Assembly: GCF_026343335.1 (NCBI RefSeq)
Contig: NZ_JAPELX010000001.1
Coordinates: 6,138,001 to 6,202,000 of the forward strand
Reading direction: 5' to 3'
DNA: 64,000 nt
Source of the DNA: Streptomyces sp. NBC_00078
GTDB taxonomy: Bacteria > Actinomycetota > Actinomycetes > Streptomycetales > Streptomycetaceae
Each line of letters opens with the position of its first letter. The stretch's first letter is position 1. The notes under the pieces were generated by a model that ran no database searches, was not told the DNA's origin, and was given only the letters and a program-made list of their open reading frames with translations. Made by a program: the position numbers and the translations under genes. Below are positions 24,246 through 31,674 of the stretch, piece by piece.

Positions 24246-25400
24246 ATGGACCACATCACGTTCCTCGTGGCGGTCGTCATCGTCACGGCACTGGCTTTCG
24301 ACTTCACCAACGGATTTCACGACACCGCGAACGCGATGGCCACTTCCATCGCCACCGGCGCCCTCAAACCCAAGACAGCGGTGCTCATCAGCGGAGTTCT
24401 CAACATCGGCGGTGCGTTCCTGTCCACCGAGGTCGCCAAGACGATCTCCGGCGGCATCGTGGACGATGCCCTCGTCAGTCCGGGGATGATCTTCGCGGGG
24501 CTGGTCGGGGCGATTCTGTGGAACCTGCTGACCTGGCTGGTCGGGCTGCCGTCCAGTTCCTCGCACGCCCTGTTCGGCGGGCTCATCGGCGCCGTGTGGG
24601 TCGGCGCGGGATCCAACGGCGTGCACTTCGACAAGGTGGTCGACAAGGTACTGATCCCCGCCGTGGCCTCGCCGGTCGTGGCCGGCGTCGCGGCCCTGAT
24701 AGCCACCTACCTCGCCTACAAGCTCACCGCCCGCGGCCGCAAGGACTCGGTCACCAAGGGCTTCCGGCTCGGTCAGATCGCCTCCGCCTCGCTGGTCTCG
24801 CTCGCCCACGGCACCAATGACGCGCAGAAGACCATGGGCATCATCACGCTGACCCTGATCTCCGCGGGTGCGCTCGGGCACGACGCCGGCCCCCCGGTGT
24901 GGGTGATCGGTTCCGCCGGTCTCGCCATCGGCCTCGGCACCTACATCGGCGGCTGGCGGATCATCCGCACGATGGGCAAGGGCCTGACCGAGATCCAGTC
25001 CCCGCAGGGCTTCGCCGCCGAGACGGCCTCCACGACCGTCATCCTCACCTCCGCCCACCTCGGCTTCGCCCTGTCCACCACGCAGGTCGCCTCGGGCTCC
25101 ATCCTCGGTGCGGGCCTCGGCCGGCGCCTGGCGGAGGTGCGCTGGGGTGTCGCCGGCCGCATGGTCGCCGCCTGGCTGATCACGCTGCCCGCGGCCGCGC
25201 TGGTCGGAGGCGTCTCCGCGAGCGTGGTCAAGCACGGCGGAAACCTCGGCACCGTCGTCGTCGCCCTGGTCGGTGCCGCCGTGGCCGCCGGCATCGTCGT
25301 CGTCTCGCGCCGCAACCCGGTGCACGCCGACAACGTCAACGACCACCACGAGGTGGCCATCCGCACCGAGCCGCCGGCCAGCGTCGGCGCGGCCGCCTGA
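24246..25400 (+). CDS. Low-affinity inorganic phosphate transporter, Pit family
   Basis: A 384-residue Pit/PHO-4 permease with about 10 membrane segments. The family signature appears twice: FDFTNGFHDTANAMATSIAT at residues ~17-36 and LVSLAHGTNDAQKTMGIIT near 182. It imports neutral metal-phosphate complexes in symport with H+. The start was set at ATG 24246; the frame runs far upstream but that part is antisense to the VOC and AraC genes. It heads a likely operon with a small membrane protein (19 nt gap) and a PPK2 gene, linking phosphate uptake to polyphosphate or nucleotide phosphorylation. Confidence 0.88.
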   Translation: MDHITFLVAVVIVTALAFDFTNGFHDTANAMATSIATGALKPKTAVLISGVLNIGGAFLSTEVAKTISGGIVDDALVSPGMIFAGLVGAILWNLLTWLVGLPSSSSHALFGGLIGAVWVGAGSNGVHFDKVVDKVLIPAVASPVVAGVAALIATYLAYKLTARGRKDSVTKGFRLGQIASASLVSLAHGTNDAQKTMGIITLTLISAGALGHDAGPPVWVIGSAGLAIGLGTYIGGWRIIRTMGKGLTEIQSPQGFAAETASTTVILTSAHLGFALSTTQVASGSILGAGLGRRLAEVRWGVAGRMVAAWLITLPAAALVGGVSASVVKHGGNLGTVVVALVGAAVAAGIVVVSRRNPVHADNVNDHHEVAIRTEPPASVGAAA

Positions 25401-25419
25401 GACACGGAGAGTTCGCATC

Positions 25420-25677
25420 ATGAACATCGACTGGAGCGCACTCGGCCAGGTCACAGGGGTGAGCATCGGCGTCACCGTGGCCGTGGTCGTCGTCTTCGCC
25501 CTCGGCGTCCTCGGCCTCTCCCGATTCGAAGGGGCACGGCAGGACGGCGGTGGGACCGGCGCTGGAACCGGTGGCGGGGTCTCGTCCCTCGGTCTCGCCC
25601 AGGCCGGCCTGTGCTTCCTCGCCTGCGCCGCCGTAGTGGCGTACGGGATATACCTCATCGTGCCGCAGTTCCACTGA
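25420..25677 (+). CDS. Small two-segment membrane protein between pit and ppk2
   Basis: An 85-residue protein with two membrane segments, VSIGVTVAVVVVFALGVLGL (residues ~14-33) and AQAGLCFLACAAVVAYGIYL (~60-79), joined by a Gly/Thr-rich loop (RQDGGGTGAGTGGG). The start is ATG 25420, after CACGGAGAG. It lies between the phosphate permease (19 nt) and PPK2 (14 nt), so it is translated from the same mRNA. It could be an accessory subunit of the permease; this is inference from context only. Confidence 0.7.
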   Translation: MNIDWSALGQVTGVSIGVTVAVVVVFALGVLGLSRFEGARQDGGGTGAGTGGGVSSLGLAQAGLCFLACAAVVAYGIYLIVPQFH

Positions 25678-25691
25678 CCCCGGGAGCAAGG

Positions 25692-26597
25692 ATGAACATG
25701 CCGCCCCTGCTGTCCGAGTCGGCCGACCTGACGGTCGACTACACCGACCCCGACGACCCCGTACTCATCCGCCCGGACGGAAGCCCCATCGACACCTGGC
25801 GGGAGAACTACCCGTACGGGCACCGGATGGAGCGCAAGGAGTACGACTGGCACAAGCGGCTCCAGCAGATCGAACTGCTGAAGCTGCAGAGCTGGATCAA
25901 GGAGACCGGGCGCCGGCTCGTCATCGTCTTCGAGGGACGCGACGCGGCCGGCAAGGGCGGCACCATCAAACGCTTCACGGAGCACCTCAACCCCCGCGGC
26001 GCACGCGTGGTGGCGCTGGAGAAGCCGACGGAGCGCGAGAGCGGCCAGTGGTACTTCCAGCGCTACGTCGAACACCTGCCGACCGCGGGCGAGATCGTGC
26101 TGTTCGACCGGTCCTGGTACAATCGGGCGGGCGTCGAGCGGGTCATGGGCTTCTGCTCGGACGACGAGTACCGGCGTTTCATGCGCCAGGCGCCGCTGTT
26201 CGAGCGGATGCTCGCGGACGACGGCGTCGACCTGCTGAAGTTCTGGTTCTCCGTCTCGCAGGGCGAGCAGCGCACCCGCTTCACCATCCGCCAGGTCGAC
26301 CCGGTACGGCAGTGGAAGCTCAGCCCCATGGACCTGGCCTCCCTGGACCTCTGGGACGACTACACCGCCGCCAAGGTCGCCATGTTCCGTGAGACGGACA
26401 CCGAGTACGCGCCCTGGACGGTGGTGAAGAGCAACGACAAGAAGCGCGCCCGCGTCGAGGCCATGCGCAGCGTGCTGGCCCGCTTCGACTACTCCGACAA
26501 GGACGAGGAGGTCGTCGGCAGCCCCGATCCACGGATCGTGGGCGCGGCGCCGGGCCTGCTGGAGGCGGGGGAGGACGACAACGACGGTCGTCAGTAA
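25692..26597 (+). CDS. ppk2: Polyphosphate kinase 2 family protein
   Basis: A 301-residue PPK2. The Walker A-like motif FEGRDAAGKGGTIKR is near residues 77-91, the Walker B-like motif EIVLFDRSWYNRAGVE near 136-151, and the lid region VMGFCSDDEYRRFMRQAP follows. PPK2 enzymes move phosphate between polyphosphate and nucleoside di- or monophosphates (GDP/ADP to GTP/ATP in class I). The length and single domain fit class I/III. The ATG at 25692 follows GGGAGCAAGG. As last gene after a phosphate permease, it can store or reuse incoming phosphate. A terminator follows at 26625. Confidence 0.9.
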   Translation: MNMPPLLSESADLTVDYTDPDDPVLIRPDGSPIDTWRENYPYGHRMERKEYDWHKRLQQIELLKLQSWIKETGRRLVIVFEGRDAAGKGGTIKRFTEHLNPRGARVVALEKPTERESGQWYFQRYVEHLPTAGEIVLFDRSWYNRAGVERVMGFCSDDEYRRFMRQAPLFERMLADDGVDLLKFWFSVSQGEQRTRFTIRQVDPVRQWKLSPMDLASLDLWDDYTAAKVAMFRETDTEYAPWTVVKSNDKKRARVEAMRSVLARFDYSDKDEEVVGSPDPRIVGAAPGLLEAGEDDNDGRQ

Positions 26598-26624
26598 CGC
26601 CGAAGCCGTCAGGAAAGCGGAAGA

Positions 26625-26650
26625 GGCCCGGCCGGTTTCCCGGCCGGGCC
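26625..26650. terminator. Bidirectional terminator between ppk2 and sodN
   Basis: GGCCCGGCCGG (26625-26635) pairs with CCGGCCGGGCC (26640-26650) around TTTC. It lies 28 nt after the ppk2 stop and 66 nt beyond the sodN stop on the other strand, so it can end both convergent transcripts. Confidence 0.8.
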
Positions 26651-26715
26651 CCTTCGGTGTGCCCGTGGACCCGCGATGGTGCACCGATCGCCGGTCCTCG
26701 CGAACCGGGCGGTCG

Positions 26716-27111
26716 TCAGGCCTTCTTGGTCTCCCAGAAGATCTTGTCGATCTGGGCGATGTAGTCCAGAGCCTTCTGGCCCGTGGCCGGGTCGGTGGAC
26801 GCCTTGGCGGCCGAGAGGGCCTTCAGGGCGTCGTTGACCAGCTGGTGCAGCTCCGGGTACTTCTCGAAGTGCGGGGGCTTGAAGTAGTCGCTCCAGAGCA
26901 CCGAGACGTGGTGCTTCGCGAGCTCGGCGCGCTGCTCCTTGATGACGGTGGCGCGCGCCTGGAAGTGCGGGTCGTCGTTGCCGGCCATCTTTTCCTGGAC
27001 GGCCTTCACCGACTCCGCCTCGATGCGGGCCTGGGCCGGGTCGTACACACCGCAGGGCAGGTCGCAGTGTGCGCTGACCTTGACCTTGGGGGCAAACAGG
27101 CGGGAAAGCAT
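26716..27111 (-). CDS. sodN: Nickel-containing superoxide dismutase (precursor)
   Basis: A 131-residue Ni-SOD precursor. The Ni-hook motif HCDLPCGVYDP follows a 14-residue leader (MLSRLFAPKVKVSA). Cleavage before His15 exposes the His that, with Cys2 and Cys6 of the mature protein, binds nickel. The rest is the four-helix bundle of the family (LWSDYFKPPHFEKYPELHQL, DKIFWETKKA). The enzyme forms a hexamer and dismutes superoxide in the cytoplasm. The ATG at 27111 has AGGAAGGAACG upstream. The gene is divergent from the maturation protease gene sodX. In streptomycetes sodN is expressed with nickel while Nur represses the iron SOD. Confidence 0.96.
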   Translation of the reverse strand: MLSRLFAPKVKVSAHCDLPCGVYDPAQARIEAESVKAVQEKMAGNDDPHFQARATVIKEQRAELAKHHVSVLWSDYFKPPHFEKYPELHQLVNDALKALSAAKASTDPATGQKALDYIAQIDKIFWETKKA

Positions 27112-27256
27112 GGAGCGTTCCTTCCTCGTGATCGTCTTCTCAGGTGCGACATTACTCCCTGGGAGAGGCGTTTTCGCGAGTGCCCCCATGGGCTTAGGAC
27201 AAAAGTCCGGGGTCAGACTGAGACTGGTGGAGGAACGTACCGGGGAGGTGCCGGGG

Positions 27257-27691
27257 ATGCCGGAGCTGTCGCAGGACGTCGAGCGCGAAAGGGCTCTGCT
27301 GCCCTTCGGGGTGGCCGAGGTGACCGGGCCGTCCATGGTGCCCACGCTCCACCACGGGGACCGTCTCGTGGTGCAGTACGGGGCCCGGGTCAGGCCCGGT
27401 GACGTGGTCGTCCTCAGGCATCCGTTCCAGCAGGACCTGCTGGTCGTCAAGCGGGCGACGGAGCGCCGCGAGGGCGGCTGGTGGGTGCTCGGCGACAACT
27501 CCTACGCGGGCGGTGACAGCACGGACTACGGGACCGTCCCGGAGGACCTCGTGCTGGGCAAGGTGCGGTTTCGGTACCGGCCGCTCAGGGCGGGTCAGCG
27601 CTCGCCGTTCGCGCTCGCGCGCTGGGCGCTGTCGGCCGCCAGGCCTGTCTTCCCGGACCGGTCGGCCTCCAGGCGCTTGCGGGCGCGGTAG
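27257..27691 (+). CDS. sodX: Nickel-SOD maturation protease (S26 signal peptidase-like)
   Basis: A 144-residue peptidase of the S26 (LexA/signal peptidase) fold. The Ser motif VTGPSMVPTLHHGDRLVV contains the nucleophile Ser in PSM, and the general-base Lys lies in DLLVVKRATERR; GDNSYAGGDSTDYG forms the box near the end. It would remove the leader of SodN to free the nickel-binding His. It has no clear membrane anchor. The start was set at ATG 27257 after GGGGAGGTG; the frame upstream is antisense to sodN. Its last 97 bp overlap the 3' end of the convergent CGNR gene. Confidence 0.92.
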   Translation: MPELSQDVERERALLPFGVAEVTGPSMVPTLHHGDRLVVQYGARVRPGDVVVLRHPFQQDLLVVKRATERREGGWWVLGDNSYAGGDSTDYGTVPEDLVLGKVRFRYRPLRAGQRSPFALARWALSAARPVFPDRSASRRLRAR

Positions 27692-28224
27692 GCGGCCACG
27701 TTGGCGCGGGTCGCGCAGCGGTCGGAGCAGTAGCGCCGGGAGCGGTTCGTCGACGTGTCCAGGTAGGCGTTGCGGCACGGCGCCGCCTCGCACAGGCCCA
27801 GACGGTCGACGCCGTACTCCGTCAGATGGAACGCCAGACCCATCGCCGCGATGGCCGCGAAGCCCGCGGTGGCGTTCGACGGGTGGTCCGCCAGGTGCAT
27901 GTGCCACAGCGGGCGGCCGTCGTCGTCCCGGTGGTCGTGGCCCGAGATCTGGGGGCTCACCGGGAACTCCAGCAGCAGCGAGTTGAGCAGGTCGACCGCG
28001 AGGGTCTCGTCCCCCTTGTCCGCCGCCTCGAAGACCGCACGCAGCCGGGCCCGGACCGAGCGGAAGCGGGTGACGTCGGCGTCCGTGGCGCGCCGGGCCG
28101 CCGACGCGTTGGCGCCGAACAGCTCACGGACGGCCCCGACCGTGGTCAGGGAGTCGTTGCCCCGGGCCGGCTCCTCCGTGTTGACGAGTCGCACGGCGTA
28201 GTCGGAGTAATAGGCCAGTTGCAC
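27595..28224 (-). CDS. ABATE/CGNR zinc-finger domain regulator
   Basis: A 209-residue protein with an N-terminal ABATE domain (YYSDYAVRLVNTEE ... VGAVRELFGA) and a C-terminal CGNR-type zinc finger (LGLCEAAPCRNAYLD, RRYCSDRCATRANVAAYRAR). The signature CGNR is CRNA here, but the Cys pairs are kept. Such proteins are taken to be stress-related transcription regulators. The start is GTG 28224. The 3' end runs 97 bp into sodX on the opposite strand, so the two mRNAs are complementary there. The basic tail (RKRLEADRSGKTGLAADSAQ) is unusually long. Confidence 0.82.
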   Translation of the reverse strand: MQLAYYSDYAVRLVNTEEPARGNDSLTTVGAVRELFGANASAARRATDADVTRFRSVRARLRAVFEAADKGDETLAVDLLNSLLLEFPVSPQISGHDHRDDDGRPLWHMHLADHPSNATAGFAAIAAMGLAFHLTEYGVDRLGLCEAAPCRNAYLDTSTNRSRRYCSDRCATRANVAAYRARKRLEADRSGKTGLAADSAQRASANGER

Positions 28225-28324
28225 TTGTAGTCCTTACAGAGGAGCTCTATGGTCGTGTGCGGGAGGAGGTAACGGCTGCCTACGCTCCCAGGGTATTACG
28301 CGACGGACGGGAGAAGGGGACTCC

Positions 28325-29098
28325 ATGAACACCACGACCCACACCGGTGCGGCGGGAACCGACTGGCAGGCCTGGCAGTCGAGCTGGGACCGGCAGCAGG
28401 AGTGGTACATGCCGGACCGCGAGGAGCGGTTCCGGATCATGCTCGACATGGTCGAGGCCTGTGTCGGGCCCGAGCCGCGCGTCCTGGATCTCGCCTGCGG
28501 CACCGGCAGCATCACCGCGCGCCTGCTGAGCCGCTTTCCCAAGGCCGTCAGCACCGGCGTCGACCTCGACCCGGCCCTGCTCGCCATCGCCCGCGGCACC
28601 TTCGAGGGCGACGGCCGAGTCACCCTCGTGGAGGCCGACCTCAAGGACCCCGAGTGGCCCGCACGGCTGCCGTACGAGACGTACGACGCGGTCCTCACCG
28701 CCACGGCCCTCCACTGGCTGCACAGCGAACCCCTCGCGGACCTGTACGGCCAGGTCGCCGAACTCGTCCGCCACGGCGGCGTCTTCATGAACGCCGACCA
28801 CATGATCGACGAGACCACGCCCAGGATCAACGCGGCGGAGCGGGCGCAGCGGCACGCCGGTATGGATCAGGCCAAGCGGAACGGCGCGCTGGACTGGGAC
28901 GAGTGGTGGCAGCTGGCGGCCGAGGACCCGGTCCTCGCCGAGCCCACGGCCCGCCGCTACGAGATCTACGGCGAGCACGCCGACGGCGACATGCCGTCCG
29001 CGGCCTGGCACGCGCGCGTGCTGCGCGAAAAGGGGTTCGGGGAGGCGCGGGCGGTGTGGTGCTCGCCGTCGGACACGTTGGTCCTCGCGTTCAAGTAG
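28325..29098 (+). CDS. Class I SAM-dependent methyltransferase
   Basis: A 257-residue methyltransferase. Motif I is VLDLACGTGSITARLL near residues 55-70, followed by the acidic VDLDPALLAIARG and the post-motif YDAVLTATALHWL near 120. The N-terminus (NTTTHTGAAGTDWQAWQSSW) is polar. The substrate cannot be deduced. The ATG at 28325 follows GGGAGAAGGGGACTCC. It stands alone between the CGNR gene (divergent) and a repeat array. Confidence 0.85.
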   Translation: MNTTTHTGAAGTDWQAWQSSWDRQQEWYMPDREERFRIMLDMVEACVGPEPRVLDLACGTGSITARLLSRFPKAVSTGVDLDPALLAIARGTFEGDGRVTLVEADLKDPEWPARLPYETYDAVLTATALHWLHSEPLADLYGQVAELVRHGGVFMNADHMIDETTPRINAAERAQRHAGMDQAKRNGALDWDEWWQLAAEDPVLAEPTARRYEIYGEHADGDMPSAAWHARVLREKGFGEARAVWCSPSDTLVLAFK

Positions 29099-29175
29099 GT
29101 CCTGGCGCGGCGCACTTGTGCGTCAAGGGTCGCTTGCGGAGTTGCGCATAAGTGCAATCGTCCTAAAGGATCTTC

Positions 29176-29343
29176 CCTGACCGCCTGACCGCCTGACCGC
29201 CTGACCGCCTGACCGCCTGACCGCCTGACCGCCTGACCGCCTGACCGCCTGACCGCCTGACCGCCTGACCGCCTGACCGCCTGACCGCCTGACCGCCTGA
29301 CCGCCTGACCGCCTGACCGCCTGACCGCCTGACCGCCTGACCG
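29176..29343. repeat. Octanucleotide tandem array, 21 perfect copies
   Basis: CCTGACCG is repeated 21 times without a single mismatch (168 bp). It lies in the 292-bp gap before the secreted-protein gene, ending 47 bp upstream of its ATG. Because 8 is not a multiple of 3, each frame reads an octapeptide repeat (for example VRRSGGQA on the minus strand), which creates artefactual open frames. There are no spacers, so it is not a CRISPR. The remaining gap bases show no gene. Confidence 0.95.
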
Positions 29344-29390
29344 GGGGTGGCCGTCGTGCCGCCCGCCGAAAACGAGGGAAAAGGTACGCA

Positions 29391-29834
29391 ATGAAGATCA
29401 AGAGGACAGCCGCCGTTGCGGTCATGTGTGCGGCGCTGCCCTTCGCGGGGCTGGCCGCGGCGCCTGCGGCCTACGCGGAGTCCGGCCACGGGGGCTGCTC
29501 GACCTACTCGAACATCGACACCTTCCCCGACGACAACCACGTCATCATCTGGAAGTCCTGCATAAGCAAGAAGTCCAACGGCGTGGGGCACCCGAGTGCG
29601 ATCGTCTCCATGGGCAAGAAGCACGCGAAGTGCACGATTCTGATCAGGGTTCTCACGACCGGTGAAAGGATCGTGTCCAAGAAGTCCTACCCTTGCCCCA
29701 GCGGCAAGGTAGTCAACAAGAAGTACGCCGGCAAGGACTTTCGCGGCAGTGGGCAGTACACGACCTTCGTGCAGATGAAGGGGATCAGCACCGAGGGCAA
29801 TCTCTCGCCGCGCAGCCCCTGGCTGAACCTGTAG
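29391..29834 (+). CDS. Small secreted lysine-rich protein with four cysteines
   Basis: A 147-residue protein with a clear Sec signal peptide (MKIKRTAAVAVMCAALPFAG ... APAAYA), predicted to be cut after Ala29. The mature part has four cysteines (Cys36, 57, 81, 102), enough for two disulfides, and is rich in Lys, Ser and Gly (KSCISKKSNGVGHPS, CPSGKVVNKKYAGKDFRGSG). The codon choice is less GC-extreme than in the neighbours, which hints at a different origin. The ribosome site is AAACGAGGGAAAAGG. Its 5' region contains the octamer array. No family recognised; a toxin, inhibitor or adhesion role cannot be decided from sequence. Confidence 0.75.
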   Translation: MKIKRTAAVAVMCAALPFAGLAAAPAAYAESGHGGCSTYSNIDTFPDDNHVIIWKSCISKKSNGVGHPSAIVSMGKKHAKCTILIRVLTTGERIVSKKSYPCPSGKVVNKKYAGKDFRGSGQYTTFVQMKGISTEGNLSPRSPWLNL

Positions 29835-29842
29835 TGACCGCA

Positions 29843-29890
29843 ACGGCGGATGGTGCCCGCCCCTGTGTGGGGACGGACATCATCCGCCGT
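29843..29890. terminator. Bidirectional hairpin terminator
   Basis: ACGGCGGATG (29843-29852) pairs with CATCCGCCGT (29881-29890), and the interior TGCCCGCCCC/GGGGACGGACA extends the stem. It separates the secreted-protein gene from the convergent amino acid transporter operon. Confidence 0.8.
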
Positions 29891-29900
29891 CGGTGGATTC

Positions 29901-30707
29901 TCAGAGGACCTTCGACAGGAACGACTGCGTCCGCTCGTGCTGAGGGTTCGTCAGGACGTCGCGCGGGTTGCCGGATTCGACCACCACGCCGCCGTCCATG
30001 AAGACCAGGCTGTCGCCGACCTCGCGGGCGAAGCCCATCTCGTGGGTGACGACGATCATCGTCATGCCGGACTCGGCCAGGTCGCGCATGACGTCGAGGA
30101 CGTCGCCGACCAACTCGGGGTCGAGGGCCGAGGTCGGCTCGTCGAAGAGCATCAGTTTCGGGTCCATGGCGAGCGCCCGGGCGATGGCGACGCGCTGCTG
30201 CTGGCCGCCGGAGAGCTGCGAGGGGTAGCCGGCGGCCTTGTCGGCGAGGCCGACCCGCTCCAGCAACTGATGGGCGCGCTCCCGGGCCTGGGACCGGCTG
30301 ACACCCTTGACCTGGACCGGGGCCTCCATGACGTTCTCTACGGCCGTCATGTGCGGGAACAGGTTGAAGCGCTGGAAGACCATGCCGATGTCCCGGCGCT
30401 TGACCGCGACCTCGCTGTCCTTCAGCTCGTAGAGCTTGTCGCCCTTCTGGCGATAGCCGACCAGTTCCCCGTCGACCGACAGCCGCCCGGCATTGATCTT
30501 CTCCAGGTGGTTGATGCACCGGAGGAAGGTCGACTTGCCGGAACCCGAAGGGCCGATGAGGCAGAAGACCTCGCCGGCTTTCACCTCCAGGTCGATGCCC
30601 TGGAGGACCTCGAGCGGGCCGAAGCTCTTGTGGACACCCTCGGCCTTGACCATCGGGATGCTGGAGTCGCGCACGGGCGTGTCCGTCTTGCTGAGCTTGT
30701 CGGTCAT
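29901..30707 (-). CDS. Polar amino acid ABC transporter ATP-binding protein
   Basis: A 268-residue ATPase of the GlnQ/GluA type. Walker A is GPSGSGKST, the signature LSGGQQQRVAIARAL, Walker B KLMLFDEPTSALDPE, and the H-loop is in MIVVTHEMGFARE. It powers import of glutamine, glutamate or a related amino acid. Its ATG at 30707 overlaps the end of the permease gene by 4 nt (ATGA), so the two are translationally coupled. The first ~20 residues are an extra polar tail (TDKLSKTDTPVRDSS). It is the last gene of the SBP-permease-ATPase operon. Confidence 0.92.
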   Translation of the reverse strand: MTDKLSKTDTPVRDSSIPMVKAEGVHKSFGPLEVLQGIDLEVKAGEVFCLIGPSGSGKSTFLRCINHLEKINAGRLSVDGELVGYRQKGDKLYELKDSEVAVKRRDIGMVFQRFNLFPHMTAVENVMEAPVQVKGVSRSQARERAHQLLERVGLADKAAGYPSQLSGGQQQRVAIARALAMDPKLMLFDEPTSALDPELVGDVLDVMRDLAESGMTMIVVTHEMGFAREVGDSLVFMDGGVVVESGNPRDVLTNPQHERTQSFLSKVL

Positions 30708-31642
30708 GCCGCGCCTCCCTTCGGACGGCCGATGGACAGCAGGTTCTTCCTGATCCTCTGCAACGGGGTGGGCGGCAGGCTGCGGCTGGAGCCGCGGGCG
30801 TAGTACCGCTCGACGTAGTACTGCCCGATGCTGAGGATCGAGGTGAGGATCAGGTACCAGGCGGCGGCCAGGAACAGCATCTCCACCGGCGCGCCGGAGG
30901 TCTGGCCGATGTCCTGGGCGTAGCGCAGGAGCTCGGGGTATTGCACTGCCGAGACCAGCGAGGTGGTCTTCAGCATGTTGATGACCTCGTTGCCCGTGGG
31001 CGGCACGATCACGCGCATGGCCTGCGGGATGACGATGCGGCGCAGGGTCTTGCCGTGGCTCATGCCGAGGGCGTGCGACGCCTCCGTCTGTCCTTCGTCG
31101 ACCGAGAGCAGACCGGCACGGCAGATCTCGGCCATGTACGCGGCCTCGTTGAGACCGAGGCCGAGCAGCGCCGTCAGGAACGGCGTCATGAAGTCCGACC
31201 AGTAGTTCTTGTAGATCGGCCCGAGGTTGATGTACTCGAAGACCAGACCGAGGTTGAACCAGACGAACAGCTGGACCAGGACCGGGGTACCGCGGAAGAA
31301 CCAGATGTAGAACCACGCGATCGACGAGGTCACCGGGTTCTTCGACAGGCGCATGACGGCGAGCAGGACGCCGCCGACGATGCCGATCACCATCGAGGTC
31401 ACCGTCAGGAGCATCGTCTGGCCGACGCCCTTGAGGATGCGGCTGTCGAAGAAGTAGTCCGGAACGGCACCCCAGTTGATCTTGCCCTGGGCGAACGCGT
31501 AGATGATCGCGACCAGGACCCCGATGGCGATCACGGCGGAGACGTACCGCCCGTAGTGCCGGACCGGGATGGCCTTGATGGCCTGCGGTCCGGCCGGGGG
31601 AGTGTCCTCGGGGCCCGCCGTCTTGTTGATGTCAGCAGTCAC
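30704..31642 (-). CDS. Polar amino acid ABC transporter permease
   Basis: A 312-residue HisM/GlnP-family permease with about five to six membrane segments. The family motif appears as GMSHGKTLRRIVIPQAMRVI near residues 195-214. A polar N-terminal tail (DINKTAGPEDTPPAGPQAIK) precedes the first segment, and the C-terminal ~25 residues are basic (SLPPTPLQRIRKNLLSIGRP). The GTG at 31642 is the start. A single permease gene implies a homodimeric channel. It lies 32 nt downstream of the binding-protein gene and overlaps the ATPase gene. Confidence 0.9.
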   Translation of the reverse strand: MTADINKTAGPEDTPPAGPQAIKAIPVRHYGRYVSAVIAIGVLVAIIYAFAQGKINWGAVPDYFFDSRILKGVGQTMLLTVTSMVIGIVGGVLLAVMRLSKNPVTSSIAWFYIWFFRGTPVLVQLFVWFNLGLVFEYINLGPIYKNYWSDFMTPFLTALLGLGLNEAAYMAEICRAGLLSVDEGQTEASHALGMSHGKTLRRIVIPQAMRVIVPPTGNEVINMLKTTSLVSAVQYPELLRYAQDIGQTSGAPVEMLFLAAAWYLILTSILSIGQYYVERYYARGSSRSLPPTPLQRIRKNLLSIGRPKGGAA

Positions 31643-31674
31643 GGGTATTGCCTTTCAGTGGCCGCGGGCCGCGG

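Noticed and set aside
24200..24246. PHO box (GTTCACC direct repeats) upstream of the phosphate permease
   Set aside because: Only one half GTTCGCC matches well; the adjacent heptamer GTATGGA does not, so PhoP control cannot be supported.
24165..26684. 839-codon minus-strand open frame opposite pit and ppk2
   Set aside because: Shadow of real plus-strand genes; no domain, no ribosome site, composition dominated by Gly, Asp, Arg and Val.
29176..29343. CRISPR array
   Set aside because: The 8-bp units are directly adjacent with no spacers, far below CRISPR repeat length, and no cas genes are near.
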